Part shown: positions 34,419 to 42,651 of the stretch, in pieces
Layout: the number at the start of each line of letters is the position of its first letter
How positions within the stretch are numbered: position 1 is the stretch's first letter
NCBI GenBank assembly: GCA_937923405.1
Contig: CALDUY010000003.1
Coordinates: 99,918-163,917, forward strand
Reading direction: 5' to 3'
Origin: an uncultured Gemmataceae bacterium
Lineage (GTDB): Bacteria > Planctomycetota > Planctomycetia > Gemmatales > Gemmataceae
Length of the DNA: 64,000 nt
Notes under the pieces: model-generated
What the model was told of the DNA's origin: nothing
What the model saw: the letters and a program-made list of their open reading frames with translations, nothing else
The model's database searches: none
Translations under genes and position numbers: made by a program

Positions 34419-35288
34419 ATGTCACGTCGGCTACTAGTTTTGCTCATTGCCCTGGCGATTTTGCCAGGTTGTATGACCACGGGCGACAAGGGATTCCTGG
34501 CCCAAAAGCCAAAGGAGCCGGCCACGCTGCCGCCCAGTGAGGCCGCTGAACTCTGCATGGCCGTTGCCGATCAGATGACCGCTACAGGCCACTTTGCCGA
34601 GGCGATTTATCAGTTAAATCAGGCTCGCGCGCTGCATCCCAAGGCAGACGTCAGCGCTCGGTTGGCCCGACTCCATGCCAAAACTGGTCAGGATGATCTG
34701 GCTCTGGTCGAGTTCGACAAGGCCCTCAAGGCTTCGCCCAAGGATGCCGCCCTGTGGAACGACTTGGGCTACTTCCACTACGAACGTGGCAACTGGGCAC
34801 TGGCCGAACAGCAGTATCGCAAAGCGCTCGAGTTAGCCCCAGACAACCAAAAGGTCTGGATGAACCTTGGCCTCGCTCTGGGACAGCAGAGCAAGTACAA
34901 CGATTCGTTGGCCGCCTTCGAGAAAGCGGTTCGTCCCGCGGAAGCTCGCTGCAACCTCGCCTTCGTTCTGGGCACACAGGGCAAGACCGAGGAAGCACGC
35001 CGGCTGTACCTCGAAGCCCTCCAGATAGAGCCGAATCTCAAACTCGCGCGGGTCGCTCTGAGCAAGCTAGAACAAAAATCGGCTTCGCGAACAACGACCG
35101 TACCAGGGCATCTGGCGCTAGCCGCTCCCACCACCGCTGCTGCAACCTCGCCCCTCGCTGCGCCAACCGCTACGCCGCAGGTCCGCCAAACCTTGCCGCC
35201 TGCTCCACCTGTGCCATCGCCCACACCGCTGATGACGGCACGGCCCAATCCGCCGACCCCGCGTTTCTTTGAGTATCCGGAACCTTGA
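34419..35288 (+). CDS. TPR lipoprotein, TadD-like
   Basis: ATG 34419 (MSRRLLVLLIALAILPGC) is chosen because the longer frame from 34281 overlaps the previous gene and lacks family sequence; 289 residues. The signal peptide ends in a lipobox (LPGC), indicating an outer- or inner-membrane lipoprotein. Residues 45-225 contain about five tetratricopeptide repeats (for example WNDLGYFHYERGNWALAEQQY and WMNLGLALGQQSKYNDSLAAF). The C-terminus is Pro/Ala/Thr-rich. TadD proteins are TPR lipoproteins of the Tad pilus system, which fits the secretin upstream. The assignment to Tad rests on context only. Confidence 0.8.
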   Translation: MSRRLLVLLIALAILPGCMTTGDKGFLAQKPKEPATLPPSEAAELCMAVADQMTATGHFAEAIYQLNQARALHPKADVSARLARLHAKTGQDDLALVEFDKALKASPKDAALWNDLGYFHYERGNWALAEQQYRKALELAPDNQKVWMNLGLALGQQSKYNDSLAAFEKAVRPAEARCNLAFVLGTQGKTEEARRLYLEALQIEPNLKLARVALSKLEQKSASRTTTVPGHLALAAPTTAAATSPLAAPTATPQVRQTLPPAPPVPSPTPLMTARPNPPTPRFFEYPEP

Positions 35289-35309
35289 TCGTGCCGTAAG
35301 ATGTTCGGC

Positions 35310-36476
35310 ATGACCAAAGCATTGCACTTCGACTGTTTCAGTGGCATTTCCGGCGACATGACGCTGGGGGCATTAATCGATCTGGGAGTCGAGGCCGACG
35401 CCATCCGCGCCGGCCTCAACTCGTTGGGGTTGCCCATCGAATTACAGCTTGAACGAGTCCGAAAAGGCGGCTTCGCGGCAACCCAGGTCTGGATCAAGGC
35501 TCCTCAGCAGAACGAGGATCGCTACCTGCCCGACATCGAGGCGATCCTGTCGCGCAGCTCGCTCCCCGAATCGCAACGCGAACTGGCCCTGCGGATCTTT
35601 CGCAATCTGGCTCACGCCGAGGCTGCTGTGCATGGCATGCCCGTGGAACGGGTTCACTTCCACGAGGTCGGCGCGCTGGATTCAATTGCTGACATCGTCG
35701 GGGTGGCCATCGGCATCGATCTACTCGGCGTCGAATACTTCACCAGTCGGTCTGTGGTCACAGGACACGGCATGGTCAAGTGCGCTCATGGTCTGATGCC
35801 GATTCCGACTCCGGCGACGGCAGAACTGCTCAAGGGCGCTCCGCTGGCTAGTTCGACGATCAAAGCGGAACTCACGACGCCAACCGGAGCCGCCATCCTT
35901 GCTACGCTGGTGCAAGAGTGGGTCGAGTCGCCCAACCTCCGCGTCAAGGCGATCGGCCACGGCGCGGGAATGAAAGACTTTCTCGATCAACCAAATCTCT
36001 TACGCCTCTTTCTCGGGGAAACGGCTGCCGCTCCGATCGGACGCGACGTGGTCTGGATGCTGGAGACCAATCTCGACGACGTACCGGGCGAGTTGATCGG
36101 CTACTGCTTCGAGCAACTCTTCGCGGTCGGTGCCTTGGACGTGTTCACCTCCCCCATTCAGATGAAGAAAAATCGCCCTGGCATTTTGCTGAGCGTACTC
36201 GTGCCCGAGTCGCTGCTGGAGACGGCAGAGACGATCTTGTTCCGCGAGACCGGCACGTTCGGCATCCGCAAGTATCGTGTCGAACGTAGCAAACTCGAAC
36301 GCGAGACGCTGAACGTCGAAACGCCGTGGGGGCCGGTGCGCTGCAAGCACGGCTGGCGCGGCGAGGTGCAGATCTTTTCGCCGGAGTACGACGACTGTGC
36401 CCGCGTGGCGCGGCAACACGGCGTCGCCCTGCACGCGGTCTACGCTGCCACCCGCCGCGCCGTCACGGGAGAGTAA
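35310..36476 (+). CDS. larC: nickel-pincer cofactor biosynthesis protein LarC
   Basis: ATG 35310 (MTKALHFDCFSGISGDM) fits the usual family start; an ATG at 35301 is possible. 388 residues. The N-terminal HFDCFSGISGDMTLGALIDLG and the motif VHFHEVGALDSIADIVG (about 110-126) identify LarC (formerly DUF111), which inserts nickel into the pincer nucleotide cofactor of lactate racemase. TNLDDVPGELIGYC and a C-terminal GTFGIRKYRVERSKL also match. In many bacteria LarC is split by a programmed frameshift; here it is one uninterrupted frame. The LarB and LarE partners and a LarA racemase are not in the window. Confidence 0.92.
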   Translation: MTKALHFDCFSGISGDMTLGALIDLGVEADAIRAGLNSLGLPIELQLERVRKGGFAATQVWIKAPQQNEDRYLPDIEAILSRSSLPESQRELALRIFRNLAHAEAAVHGMPVERVHFHEVGALDSIADIVGVAIGIDLLGVEYFTSRSVVTGHGMVKCAHGLMPIPTPATAELLKGAPLASSTIKAELTTPTGAAILATLVQEWVESPNLRVKAIGHGAGMKDFLDQPNLLRLFLGETAAAPIGRDVVWMLETNLDDVPGELIGYCFEQLFAVGALDVFTSPIQMKKNRPGILLSVLVPESLLETAETILFRETGTFGIRKYRVERSKLERETLNVETPWGPVRCKHGWRGEVQIFSPEYDDCARVARQHGVALHAVYAATRRAVTGE

Positions 36477-36552
36477 GCTTCATTTATTGTCTCTGTGCTA
36501 CTCCAGGTTGGGGGAGTGAGGCTCGTGTTTGGCATTCACTGAGTTGGACCGA

Positions 36553-37404
36553 TTACTTCTTCTTGATCGTCCACAGATGCAGTTCAAACTCGTCCTCGTC
36601 GCCGCTGTTGTCGGTGGCGCGAAGTGTTTCGGTTTTGTCTGGTTCCCAGTCCCCCATGCGGAAGCGGTGCGAGACGATGCGTGAGCCAGGCTTCAACGTC
36701 TTCTGGAGCGTTGGCTTCAGCGCCTCGTTGAGCTTGTCGCTGAGATAGATCAACACCACGTTCGCTTCCGAGAAGTCTTTGATCGTCAGCGCGTCTTTGT
36801 GCAGAAACGTCACCTTGTCGGCGACGCCTGCTTGCTTGGCGTTCTCTTTGCATTCCCGGATGCGCTCCTCGCTGATGTCGATGCCGATGGCTTTCTTCGC
36901 GCCAAACTTCTTGACCGCCGTGATGACCAGTCGGCCATCGCCGCAGCCGATGTCGTAAACCACGTCATCTTTGCCGATCTTGGCCAACTTGCACATCGCC
37001 TCGACCACGGGTTGTGGTGTGGGAACGTAGATGACGAAGTGCTTGTCGGGATGGTCGGGATCGGGCTTGGTCAGATCCACCTTGATCGTCTTGCCCTTTT
37101 CTACCTTGACCACCTTGGTGCGGATAATCCGAGTGTAAGTCAACGGCCAGAAAGTGTAGACAATGGTCACGCTGTCCTTGTTGGGCCGAGGTTCTACCTT
37201 GATTGTCCGCTTGGTCAGTCGTGGTGTGCTGTAGTCCTTGCCGTCAATTTCGAGTTTGGAGACCTGGTCCGGTCCCCACACGGGCGGTTCTGTGCTTTCC
37301 GGCAGGGTCAGTTCGAGGACCGTACCGGTCACCTCGCCCGTGTCTTGGGGGGCGGCCTGGAGCGTGAACGACAGCACGGCGAGACAGAAAATGAAGCGAT
37401 ACAT
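36553..37404 (-). CDS. exported SAM-dependent methyltransferase with N-terminal beta domain
   Basis: This 283-residue protein starts with a signal peptide (about 1-19). Residues 25-115 form a beta domain with LEIDGKDYSTP and KVVKVEKGKTIKVDLTKP that resembles the planctomycete TIGR03000 domain. The methyltransferase domain begins near 130 with YVPTPQPVVEAM, then the SAM motif VYDIGCGDGRLVITAV (about 148-163), the acidic IGIDISEERI, and a later NVVLIYLSDKLN. An exported SAM methyltransferase is unusual because SAM is cytoplasmic; protein-lysine methyltransferases of the DOT1-like type share the CGDGR motif. Activity outside the cytoplasm is uncertain. It converges with larC. Confidence 0.8.
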   Translation of the reverse strand: MYRFIFCLAVLSFTLQAAPQDTGEVTGTVLELTLPESTEPPVWGPDQVSKLEIDGKDYSTPRLTKRTIKVEPRPNKDSVTIVYTFWPLTYTRIIRTKVVKVEKGKTIKVDLTKPDPDHPDKHFVIYVPTPQPVVEAMCKLAKIGKDDVVYDIGCGDGRLVITAVKKFGAKKAIGIDISEERIRECKENAKQAGVADKVTFLHKDALTIKDFSEANVVLIYLSDKLNEALKPTLQKTLKPGSRIVSHRFRMGDWEPDKTETLRATDNSGDEDEFELHLWTIKKK

Positions 37405-37457
37405 AGACCCGGCCTTTCACAAGGAATCACTCCGCCAGCGGAGCAGAACTGGTAGGG

Positions 37458-37574
37458 TGCGTCACAAGATGGTGTAGCGGATCGCAGGCAGGCGGATTAC
37501 CGGGTAGCCGCAGGCTTTAGCCTGCGAACGAGCATCATTCCCGGCTGCCGCTACCCCCTCTTCAAGAGCGCTTT
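37458..37574. repeat. MITE-like palindromic repeat, copy A
   Basis: This 117-base element lies between the convergent exported methyltransferase and RNase R genes. Its left end is GCGTCACAAGATGGTGTAGCGG and its right end is GCTCTTGAAGAGGGGGTAGC when read from the other strand. The core palindrome CGCAGGC-TTTA-GCCTGCG is at 37509-37526. Three further copies are in the window; B has the same orientation, C is inverted. Confidence 0.75.
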
Positions 37575-37629
37575 AGCCATGCTATCCCGTCGGCGGACAG
37601 CGTCAATTGTCCACCTGGAAGAACGCTAA

Positions 37630-39786
37630 TCAACGACCACGTCCGAACCCCTGGGTTTTGGTCTTGCTCGGTCGGCTGACGCGAAAATCCAGCTGTCGGC
37701 GTTGCAGATCGACGCGCACCACTTCAACCGCCACTCGATCTCCCAGTTGATAGGTCCTTTTTGTCCGTGATCCGATTAAGCTGTGCGTCGCTTCCTCGTA
37801 GTAGTAATAATCGTCCGACAGCGTGCTAATGTGAACGAGTCCTTCGACGGGGAGCTTCTCGGCCTGACCGAAGAAGCCGTAATCCGCCACACCGGTGATG
37901 ATGACTTCCATCTCCTCGCCGATCCGTTCGCTCAGGTAGGTCAGCAGCTTCAGGCGAATCAGTTCACGTTCGGCAGCCTCGGCTCGTCGCTCCATCTTGC
38001 TGCAATGTTCGCCCAGTCCGACCAGTTCCGGATAGCTTGCACCGGCTTTCTTCGACTTCAGCCATTGGCCCAGTTGGCGATGGATGGTCAGATCAGGATA
38101 GCGACGAATCGGAGAGGTAAAGTGGCAATAATGGGTGCTGGCCAGGGCATAGTGGCCCTCGTCGTTGGGACTGTAGACCGCTTGTTTGAGGCTACGCAGC
38201 AAAGCGTAGTGAACCGCGTAGACTTCGGGCCGTGTCGCCGACTGTTCGAGCACCTGCTGCAGGGCGAAGCGGTCGAAATCGGTCGGCATCTTATAGCCCA
38301 GGCTGCGAGCGAAGTCAGCGAAGGCGGCCAGACGGAACGGGTCGGGGTCGGGATGAACTCGCCGCAGGAACGGGACGTCCAACTCGTCGAGATGCTCGGC
38401 CACCGCCTCATTGGCCGCCAGCATGAATTCCTCGATGATCTGATGGCTGATGTCGTGGGCGCGGAAGTGCCCACCGATGACCCGACCGTCGGCGTCGTAT
38501 TCCAGTTCGGCTTCGGGCATGTGCAATTCCAGCGAGCCGCGTTCGCGCCGCCGTTGCCGTAGAATCATCGCCAGTTCCCGCATGCGGAGCAGCAGTTCGT
38601 AGATCTCAGGAGCCACCGCCTTGTCGCCGACGTTGCCCTGTTCTAGTAGAGCCAGCACCTGCTCATAGCTGAAGCGCTGACGGGAGCGGATCGCCCCGTT
38701 GGCGAAGCGAACGCCCGTCCGCTTGCCATCCGGCGTGAACGACAAAATCGCCGACTTGACGTAGCGCACCTTGCCCGGTTGTAGCGACGCCAAATGGTTG
38801 GAGATCAACTCGGGAAACATGGGCAAAACACGCTGGGGCAGATAGACGCTGGTGGCTCGCTGACGAGCTTCGCGATCCAAGGCACTGCCCGGCGGGGCGA
38901 AGTGACTAACGTCGGCGATGTGTACCGCCAGTTCCCAGTGCCCCGTCTTGGGATCGCGCTGCACGCCGACAGCGTCGTCGAAGTCGCGGGCATCTGCCGG
39001 ATCAATCGTGATGACCAGATCCTGGGTGAAATCGACGCGGCCTTCGAGATCCTCTTCGCGGAAGGCCTCGACTGCCAACCGAGCCTCCTCCAGAGCGTCC
39101 GGGGGAAACTCCTCAGGCAAGCCGTAGGCGCGGATGATCGACAGCGTATCGACTCCTGGTTGGCCATGCGGGCCGAGAACTTCGGTCAGGACGCCTTCGC
39201 CGCGATCCTCCGGAGAAGGAAACCGCACCATCTCGAAGACAACCTTATCGCCGGGGCGTGCGTTCTTCGCGCCAGGATCACCGACCTCGATCGAGTGGCT
39301 GAAGACCGTGCCATCGACCCGCACCATGCCCTTGCCGTCGCGCTCAAAGTAGGTGCCGACGAACTGCCGCGTCGAACGCTCCAGCACGCGAACGATCTGA
39401 CCTAGTGGCAACAGATCGGGACGGTTCGGTTTCCGTGTGACTTTGACAAGGACGATGTCGCCCGTTGCCGCGTCCGACGAGTCGTCCTCAGCAATGCGAA
39501 TCTCAACACCGACCTTACCATCGATCGGATGCGGACGGACAAAGCCGACACCAGTGCCAGTGCGGCGGTAGGTGCCAGTCACCGTGCCATGCGGCCCAAC
39601 GGGACGGACAGTGTGATTCTTGCCGTACTCGATGCGGCCCTCGTTGGCGAGCTTGCGTAAGGCCTTGCGAAACTCGGCGTAACGCGGTGAGGTCAGGCCG
39701 ATCTTTCGGGCCAGCGCCTTGGGCTTCAGCGGGGCATAGTTAGCTCGACTAATCGTAGCGAGGATCAGTTCAGAAAGATCAGCCAT
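37630..39786 (-). CDS. rnr: ribonuclease R
   Basis: This 718-residue protein has the expected RNase R layout: an N-terminal winged helix (about 1-65), OB-fold cold-shock domains (about 70-230), the RNB catalytic domain (about 255-590) and a C-terminal S1 domain (about 625-705, LVHISTLSDDYYYYEEATHSL). The metal-binding motif TIDPADARDFDDAV (about 262-275) contains the catalytic aspartates; HIADVSHFAPPGSALDREARQR and YCHFTSPIRRYPDLTIHRQL follow. RNase R degrades structured RNA 3' to 5'. No start problem: the ATG is at 39786, although its ribosome site is weak. Confidence 0.95.
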   Translation of the reverse strand: MADLSELILATISRANYAPLKPKALARKIGLTSPRYAEFRKALRKLANEGRIEYGKNHTVRPVGPHGTVTGTYRRTGTGVGFVRPHPIDGKVGVEIRIAEDDSSDAATGDIVLVKVTRKPNRPDLLPLGQIVRVLERSTRQFVGTYFERDGKGMVRVDGTVFSHSIEVGDPGAKNARPGDKVVFEMVRFPSPEDRGEGVLTEVLGPHGQPGVDTLSIIRAYGLPEEFPPDALEEARLAVEAFREEDLEGRVDFTQDLVITIDPADARDFDDAVGVQRDPKTGHWELAVHIADVSHFAPPGSALDREARQRATSVYLPQRVLPMFPELISNHLASLQPGKVRYVKSAILSFTPDGKRTGVRFANGAIRSRQRFSYEQVLALLEQGNVGDKAVAPEIYELLLRMRELAMILRQRRRERGSLELHMPEAELEYDADGRVIGGHFRAHDISHQIIEEFMLAANEAVAEHLDELDVPFLRRVHPDPDPFRLAAFADFARSLGYKMPTDFDRFALQQVLEQSATRPEVYAVHYALLRSLKQAVYSPNDEGHYALASTHYCHFTSPIRRYPDLTIHRQLGQWLKSKKAGASYPELVGLGEHCSKMERRAEAAERELIRLKLLTYLSERIGEEMEVIITGVADYGFFGQAEKLPVEGLVHISTLSDDYYYYEEATHSLIGSRTKRTYQLGDRVAVEVVRVDLQRRQLDFRVSRPSKTKTQGFGRGR

Positions 39787-39939
39787 GAAGTTCTCAGCTT
39801 CCGTGGTGGGTCTTGGGATGAGACAGGAACGGCGTAAGGTTTGTTTCTATTGTATCCGTCGGGTACACTTGGTTGAAGTGAACCCCTCACTAGTCCAAGT
39901 ATCACGTCGTCGAACGAGTAACTGAACCCCGAGGTTCTA

Positions 39940-40221
39940 ATGGCCCGTCGCAAACCTTTCACCACGGATCCCCCCGGCTGGCGGTGGGAAGAGCTGCTCG
40001 AACGCGGATTAATGCTGGGGTTCTGGGTTGCGCTCTTCGGCGGGCTGGCCCTGTTTTTCTACTTGAGACCGCCTGAGCCACCTAGTAAACCAGCGACGCG
40101 CAAGACCTCGCTGGAAATCGACGAACGTCGCCTCACACTAGAGCAACGGCGATTCCTCGAAGGCAAGCCGCCTCCCCCCAAACCCAAGGATCCGCTGGAC
40201 GAGCTGTCCCGACCACGGTAG
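39940..40221 (+). CDS. small single-pass membrane protein
   Basis: ATG 39940 follows GAGG with a five-base spacer; 93 residues. One strong transmembrane helix (LMLGFWVALFGGLALFFYL, about residues 24-42) is followed by a Pro/Lys/Arg-rich cytoplasmic tail. No family was recognised. It is divergent from RNase R and is followed 45 bases later by the DUF429 gene. Confidence 0.65.
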   Translation: MARRKPFTTDPPGWRWEELLERGLMLGFWVALFGGLALFFYLRPPEPPSKPATRKTSLEIDERRLTLEQRRFLEGKPPPPKPKDPLDELSRPR

Positions 40222-40266
40222 CAGATAGAACGGTGACTCGTTCGGCGGTTTGAGTACAACGTCGTC

Positions 40267-40914
40267 GTGAAGCTCGTAATCGGTCTCGATCTTTCTGGCC
40301 CCGTTAACGTCGCCGACACCGCACTGGCAGCCTTCCGCGTGCGACGGTCCCGGCTGCATCTGCTCGACTGTGTCAGCGGGATCGACGACCACGGCATTTT
40401 GGATCACGTACATCGTTGGAATGCCGAAGGCGAAGTCATTGTCGGTCTGGATGCACCATTGTCGTACCAACCTGGAGGGGGCGATCGTCCTGGCGATCGT
40501 CGGTTGCGAACCGCTCTGGTGGAAATGGGCTTGCCGCCGGGTACGGTGATGGCTCCGACTCTGACCCGGATGGCGTATCTAACGCTACGCGGGTTCGCGG
40601 TGGCCCGGCTGCTGCAGAGCCTGTCTCCCCGAACCCCGAAACTGGTCGAGGTGCATCCCGGCGGAGCTATTGCCCTGCGCGGCGGACCCGTCGCCGTACT
40701 TCGGCAACTGAAGCAGGAGCAAACCGCTCGTCGAGAACTGCTAAGTTGGTTAGCGACTCAAGGGGTGAGTGCGGAGAACCCCCTACTGACGCCAAACGCG
40801 CACGTCGTCGCCGCCTACGCCGCTGCTTTAGCCGCTTGGCAGTGGTCGCAAGGTCGGTCGGTTTGGCTGGAACGGGCCGATCCGCCGCTGCATCCCTTCG
40901 ATTTTGTCTGTTAG
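40267..40914 (+). CDS. DUF429 family protein (RNase H-like fold)
   Basis: The start is GTG 40267, preceded by a weak ribosome site; 215 residues. IGLDLSGPVNVADTALAAF at the N-terminus and VGLDAPLSYQPGGGDRPGDRRLR (about 58-80) match DUF429, predicted to have an RNase H-like nuclease or kinase-like fold with acidic residues at the ends of strands. VEVHPGGAIALRG and the late NAHVVAAYAAALAAW also fit. Biological role is unknown. Confidence 0.78.
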   Translation: MKLVIGLDLSGPVNVADTALAAFRVRRSRLHLLDCVSGIDDHGILDHVHRWNAEGEVIVGLDAPLSYQPGGGDRPGDRRLRTALVEMGLPPGTVMAPTLTRMAYLTLRGFAVARLLQSLSPRTPKLVEVHPGGAIALRGGPVAVLRQLKQEQTARRELLSWLATQGVSAENPLLTPNAHVVAAYAAALAAWQWSQGRSVWLERADPPLHPFDFVC

Positions 40915-40935
40915 TTAGTACAAGTCACCAGATGA

Positions 40936-41077
40936 TACGTCGCAAGATGGCGAAGCGAATCACAGGTAGGCACAGGAGCGCAGTTAGCCGCAGGGCGATT
41001 CACCGGTAGCCGCAGGCTTTAGCCTGCGAAAGAGCTTAATCCTCCACTGCCCCTACACCATCTTGAGGATTGCTCTA
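40936..41077. repeat. MITE-like palindromic repeat, copy B
   Basis: A 142-base element downstream of the DUF429 gene. The left end is TACGTCGCAAGATGGCGAAGCG; the right end on the other strand reads TAGAGCAATCCTCAAGATGG. The core palindrome CGCAGGC-TTTA-GCCTGCG is at 41011-41028. An additional AGCCGCAGG block at 40986 explains the extra length. Confidence 0.75.
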
Positions 41078-41132
41078 GCTGGCGAAAGAACGGCAGCACC
41101 CTTCTGAAACCGATCCGCTCGTTGGGCACAAA

Positions 41133-41172
41133 AAAGCAGAACGCCCGACGACCGCCGCCGAGCGTCTGCTTT
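41133..41172 (-). terminator. minus-strand rho-independent terminator
   Basis: AAAGCAGA (41133-41140) pairs with TCTGCTTT (41165-41172), extended by CGC/GCG. On the minus strand the stem is followed by a run of six U (A run at 41130-41135). No minus-strand protein gene lies upstream, so the terminated transcript should be a non-coding RNA. Confidence 0.7.
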
Positions 41173-41200
41173 ATGGGGAAGAGTGGTGCCTGGAGTGAAA

Positions 41201-41349
41201 TCCGAACGTCAACCGTGTGGTCGGACGCCAACCACACCGCTCCGTCCACGAGACGGGGCCGAGGCAGGGCTTTCCGCTGGTGCCGTCGTTACAGCAGAAA
41301 GGTGCGTCGCTGGGAGCGTTGGCCCCCGATCACACAGCTGGGGTTCGGA
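41201..41349 (-). ncRNA. candidate rod-shaped non-coding RNA upstream of rplM
   Basis: Four segment pairs nest perfectly: 41201-41207 with 41343-41349, 41215-41224 with 41326-41335 (9 of 10 pairs), 41227-41232 with 41318-41323, and 41239-41243 with 41313-41317. This gives a long rod with internal loops about 150 nt long. The minus strand is favoured because it ends in the U-run terminator at 41133-41172; TATAAA at 41390-41395 could be its -10. Full transcript would be about 250 nt. The shape recalls 6S RNA, but sequence motifs were not recognised. It lies in a 410-base stretch without protein genes. A plus-strand leader of rplM is the alternative. Confidence 0.5.
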
Positions 41350-41437
41350 GTTGGGCCTCTGTCTGTTCAACCGAGAAAACGCCAAATTATTTATAGCTTG
41401 CGCGCCGGCGGTACGAATTTTCCATTTTTTGCTCGCC

Positions 41438-41465
41438 TTGACGGAACTAAGCAATCCCCTATGAT
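41438..41465 (+). promoter_or_regulatory. promoter of rplM-rpsI
   Basis: TTGACG (41438-41443), a 16-base spacer and TATGAT (41460-41465) lie 40 bases before the rplM ATG. The match to the housekeeping consensus is good. Confidence 0.6.
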
Positions 41466-41505
41466 GAGAATTTTCCGTAAGCCCTGGGCCTGAGATGGAA
41501 GACTC

Positions 41506-41946
41506 ATGACCACGTTCATGGCCAAGCCAACGACAATCACTCGGCGTTGGTTTGTGATCGATGCCACCGACCAGGTTGTCGGTCGGCTGGCGGTGCAGAT
41601 AGCCAACATTCTGCGTGGCAAGCATCGTCCGGAATACACTCCGCATCTCGATACTGGTGAGTTCGTCATTGTCACCAATGTCGAAAAGATCCGCTTCACC
41701 GGTAAAAAGCTGGAGACCAAGACCTACCACTGGTACACGCGTTATCCAGGCGGACGTAAGACGGCGACCGCTAAGGAGTGGATGGAGAAACATCCGGAGC
41801 GTATTCTCGAACAAGCGGTCCAGCGCATGGTGCCTCGTAACCGACTGGGCCGGCAAATGATGACTAAACTGAAAATCTATAAAGGTAGTTCGCATCCGCA
41901 CCAGGCGCAGCAACCGATCGAGTTTCAGCTGCCTGCTAGCCTGTGA
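41506..41946 (+). CDS. rplM: 50S ribosomal protein L13
   Basis: This 146-residue protein has the L13 pattern: WFVIDATDQVVGRLAVQIANILRGK (about 15-39), YTPHLDTGEFVIVTNVEKIRFTGKK, the segment YHWYTRYPGGRK, and AVQRMVPRNRLGRQMMTKLKIYKG. ATG 41506 is used; ATG 41518 would also fit the family. It overlaps the rpsI start by four bases, the usual L13-S9 arrangement. Confidence 0.97.
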   Translation: MTTFMAKPTTITRRWFVIDATDQVVGRLAVQIANILRGKHRPEYTPHLDTGEFVIVTNVEKIRFTGKKLETKTYHWYTRYPGGRKTATAKEWMEKHPERILEQAVQRMVPRNRLGRQMMTKLKIYKGSSHPHQAQQPIEFQLPASL

Positions 41947-42470
41947 GCGAGGAGAAAGTAGTCGTGGACACGTCAGTTGATTCCCTCACTCCGGAAGCCC
42001 CCCGGAGAAAAGAACGTCCTCCAGTCTATTTGGGCAAGAAGCGTGCTTATCTGGGCACAGGGCGGCGTAAGACCGCTGTGGCTCGCGTCTTTCTCACCGA
42101 AGGCAACGGCCAGATCACGATCAACGGCAAGGCCGTCGAGGCCTACTTTACCGAGACTAAAGATCAAAACGCTGTGCTAGGCCCGTTGCAGATTACCGAA
42201 ATGTTGACCCGTGTCGATGCCCGCATCACGGTCAAAGGCGGTGGGTTTTCCGGCCAGGCGGGGGCCTGCTCGCAGGGACTTGCTCGTGCCCTGAAAAACT
42301 ACTTCGGCGTCGATACTTCCGCTCCTGCCGAGGGATCCGATGAGGCCATCGTCACCCTGGCCAAGAAACTCCGCGACTCCGGCTACCTCACCCGAGACGG
42401 CCGCATGAAAGAACGCAAGAAGTACGGCCTCAAGGGGGCACGCAAAGCCTTCCAGTTCTCCAAGCGCTGA
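41943..42470 (+). CDS. rpsI: 30S ribosomal protein S9
   Basis: The start GTG 41943 overlaps the rplM stop (GTGA). 175 residues. The S9 core starts near residue 36 (YLGTGRRKTAVARVFL), with GGGFSGQAGACSQGLARAL in the middle and the conserved basic C-terminus KYGLKGARKAFQFSKR, which reaches the P-site tRNA. A lysine/proline-rich N-terminal extension of about 35 residues is longer than in most bacteria. A terminator follows at 42501-42534. Confidence 0.97.
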   Translation: MSEEKVVVDTSVDSLTPEAPRRKERPPVYLGKKRAYLGTGRRKTAVARVFLTEGNGQITINGKAVEAYFTETKDQNAVLGPLQITEMLTRVDARITVKGGGFSGQAGACSQGLARALKNYFGVDTSAPAEGSDEAIVTLAKKLRDSGYLTRDGRMKERKKYGLKGARKAFQFSKR

Positions 42471-42500
42471 TGGCCGCTACTCTGCTTGGTTCTCACGAGG

Positions 42501-42534
42501 GGGAGCTCCATCTGCTGGGGCTCCCTTGATTTTT
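42501..42534 (+). terminator. terminator of rplM-rpsI
   Basis: GGGAGC (42501-42506) pairs with GCTCCC (42520-42525), followed by TTGATTTTT. It starts 31 bases after the rpsI stop. Confidence 0.75.
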
Positions 42535-42600
42535 CATCCGATCCGGAGCTGTTTTTCTAAGATACTCCGAAAAGACTCTTCTTTCTCTTCGATTTGCCTG

Positions 42601-42637
42601 GCTAGGCTATGCCTAGCTTGGCGTGATAAGATACAAT
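42601..42637 (+). promoter_or_regulatory. palindrome plus -10 element upstream of the PP2C gene
   Basis: GCTAGGC-TAT-GCCTAGC (42601-42617) is a perfect palindrome. TACAAT (42632-42637) is a good -10, and the palindrome occupies the -35 position. This would suit an operator bound by a regulator. It lies in a 351-base gap without genes. Confidence 0.4.
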
Positions 42638-42651
42638 AGACACGACGCTCA

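Noticed and set aside
41183..41207. tRNA or tmRNA 3' end on the minus strand (CACTCCAGGCACCA)
   Set aside because: The sequence looks like an acceptor end with CCA, but the T-arm does not pair, the T-loop lacks the invariant A, and no 5' partner for the acceptor stem or tag-peptide frame is found. The nested rod fold explains the region better.
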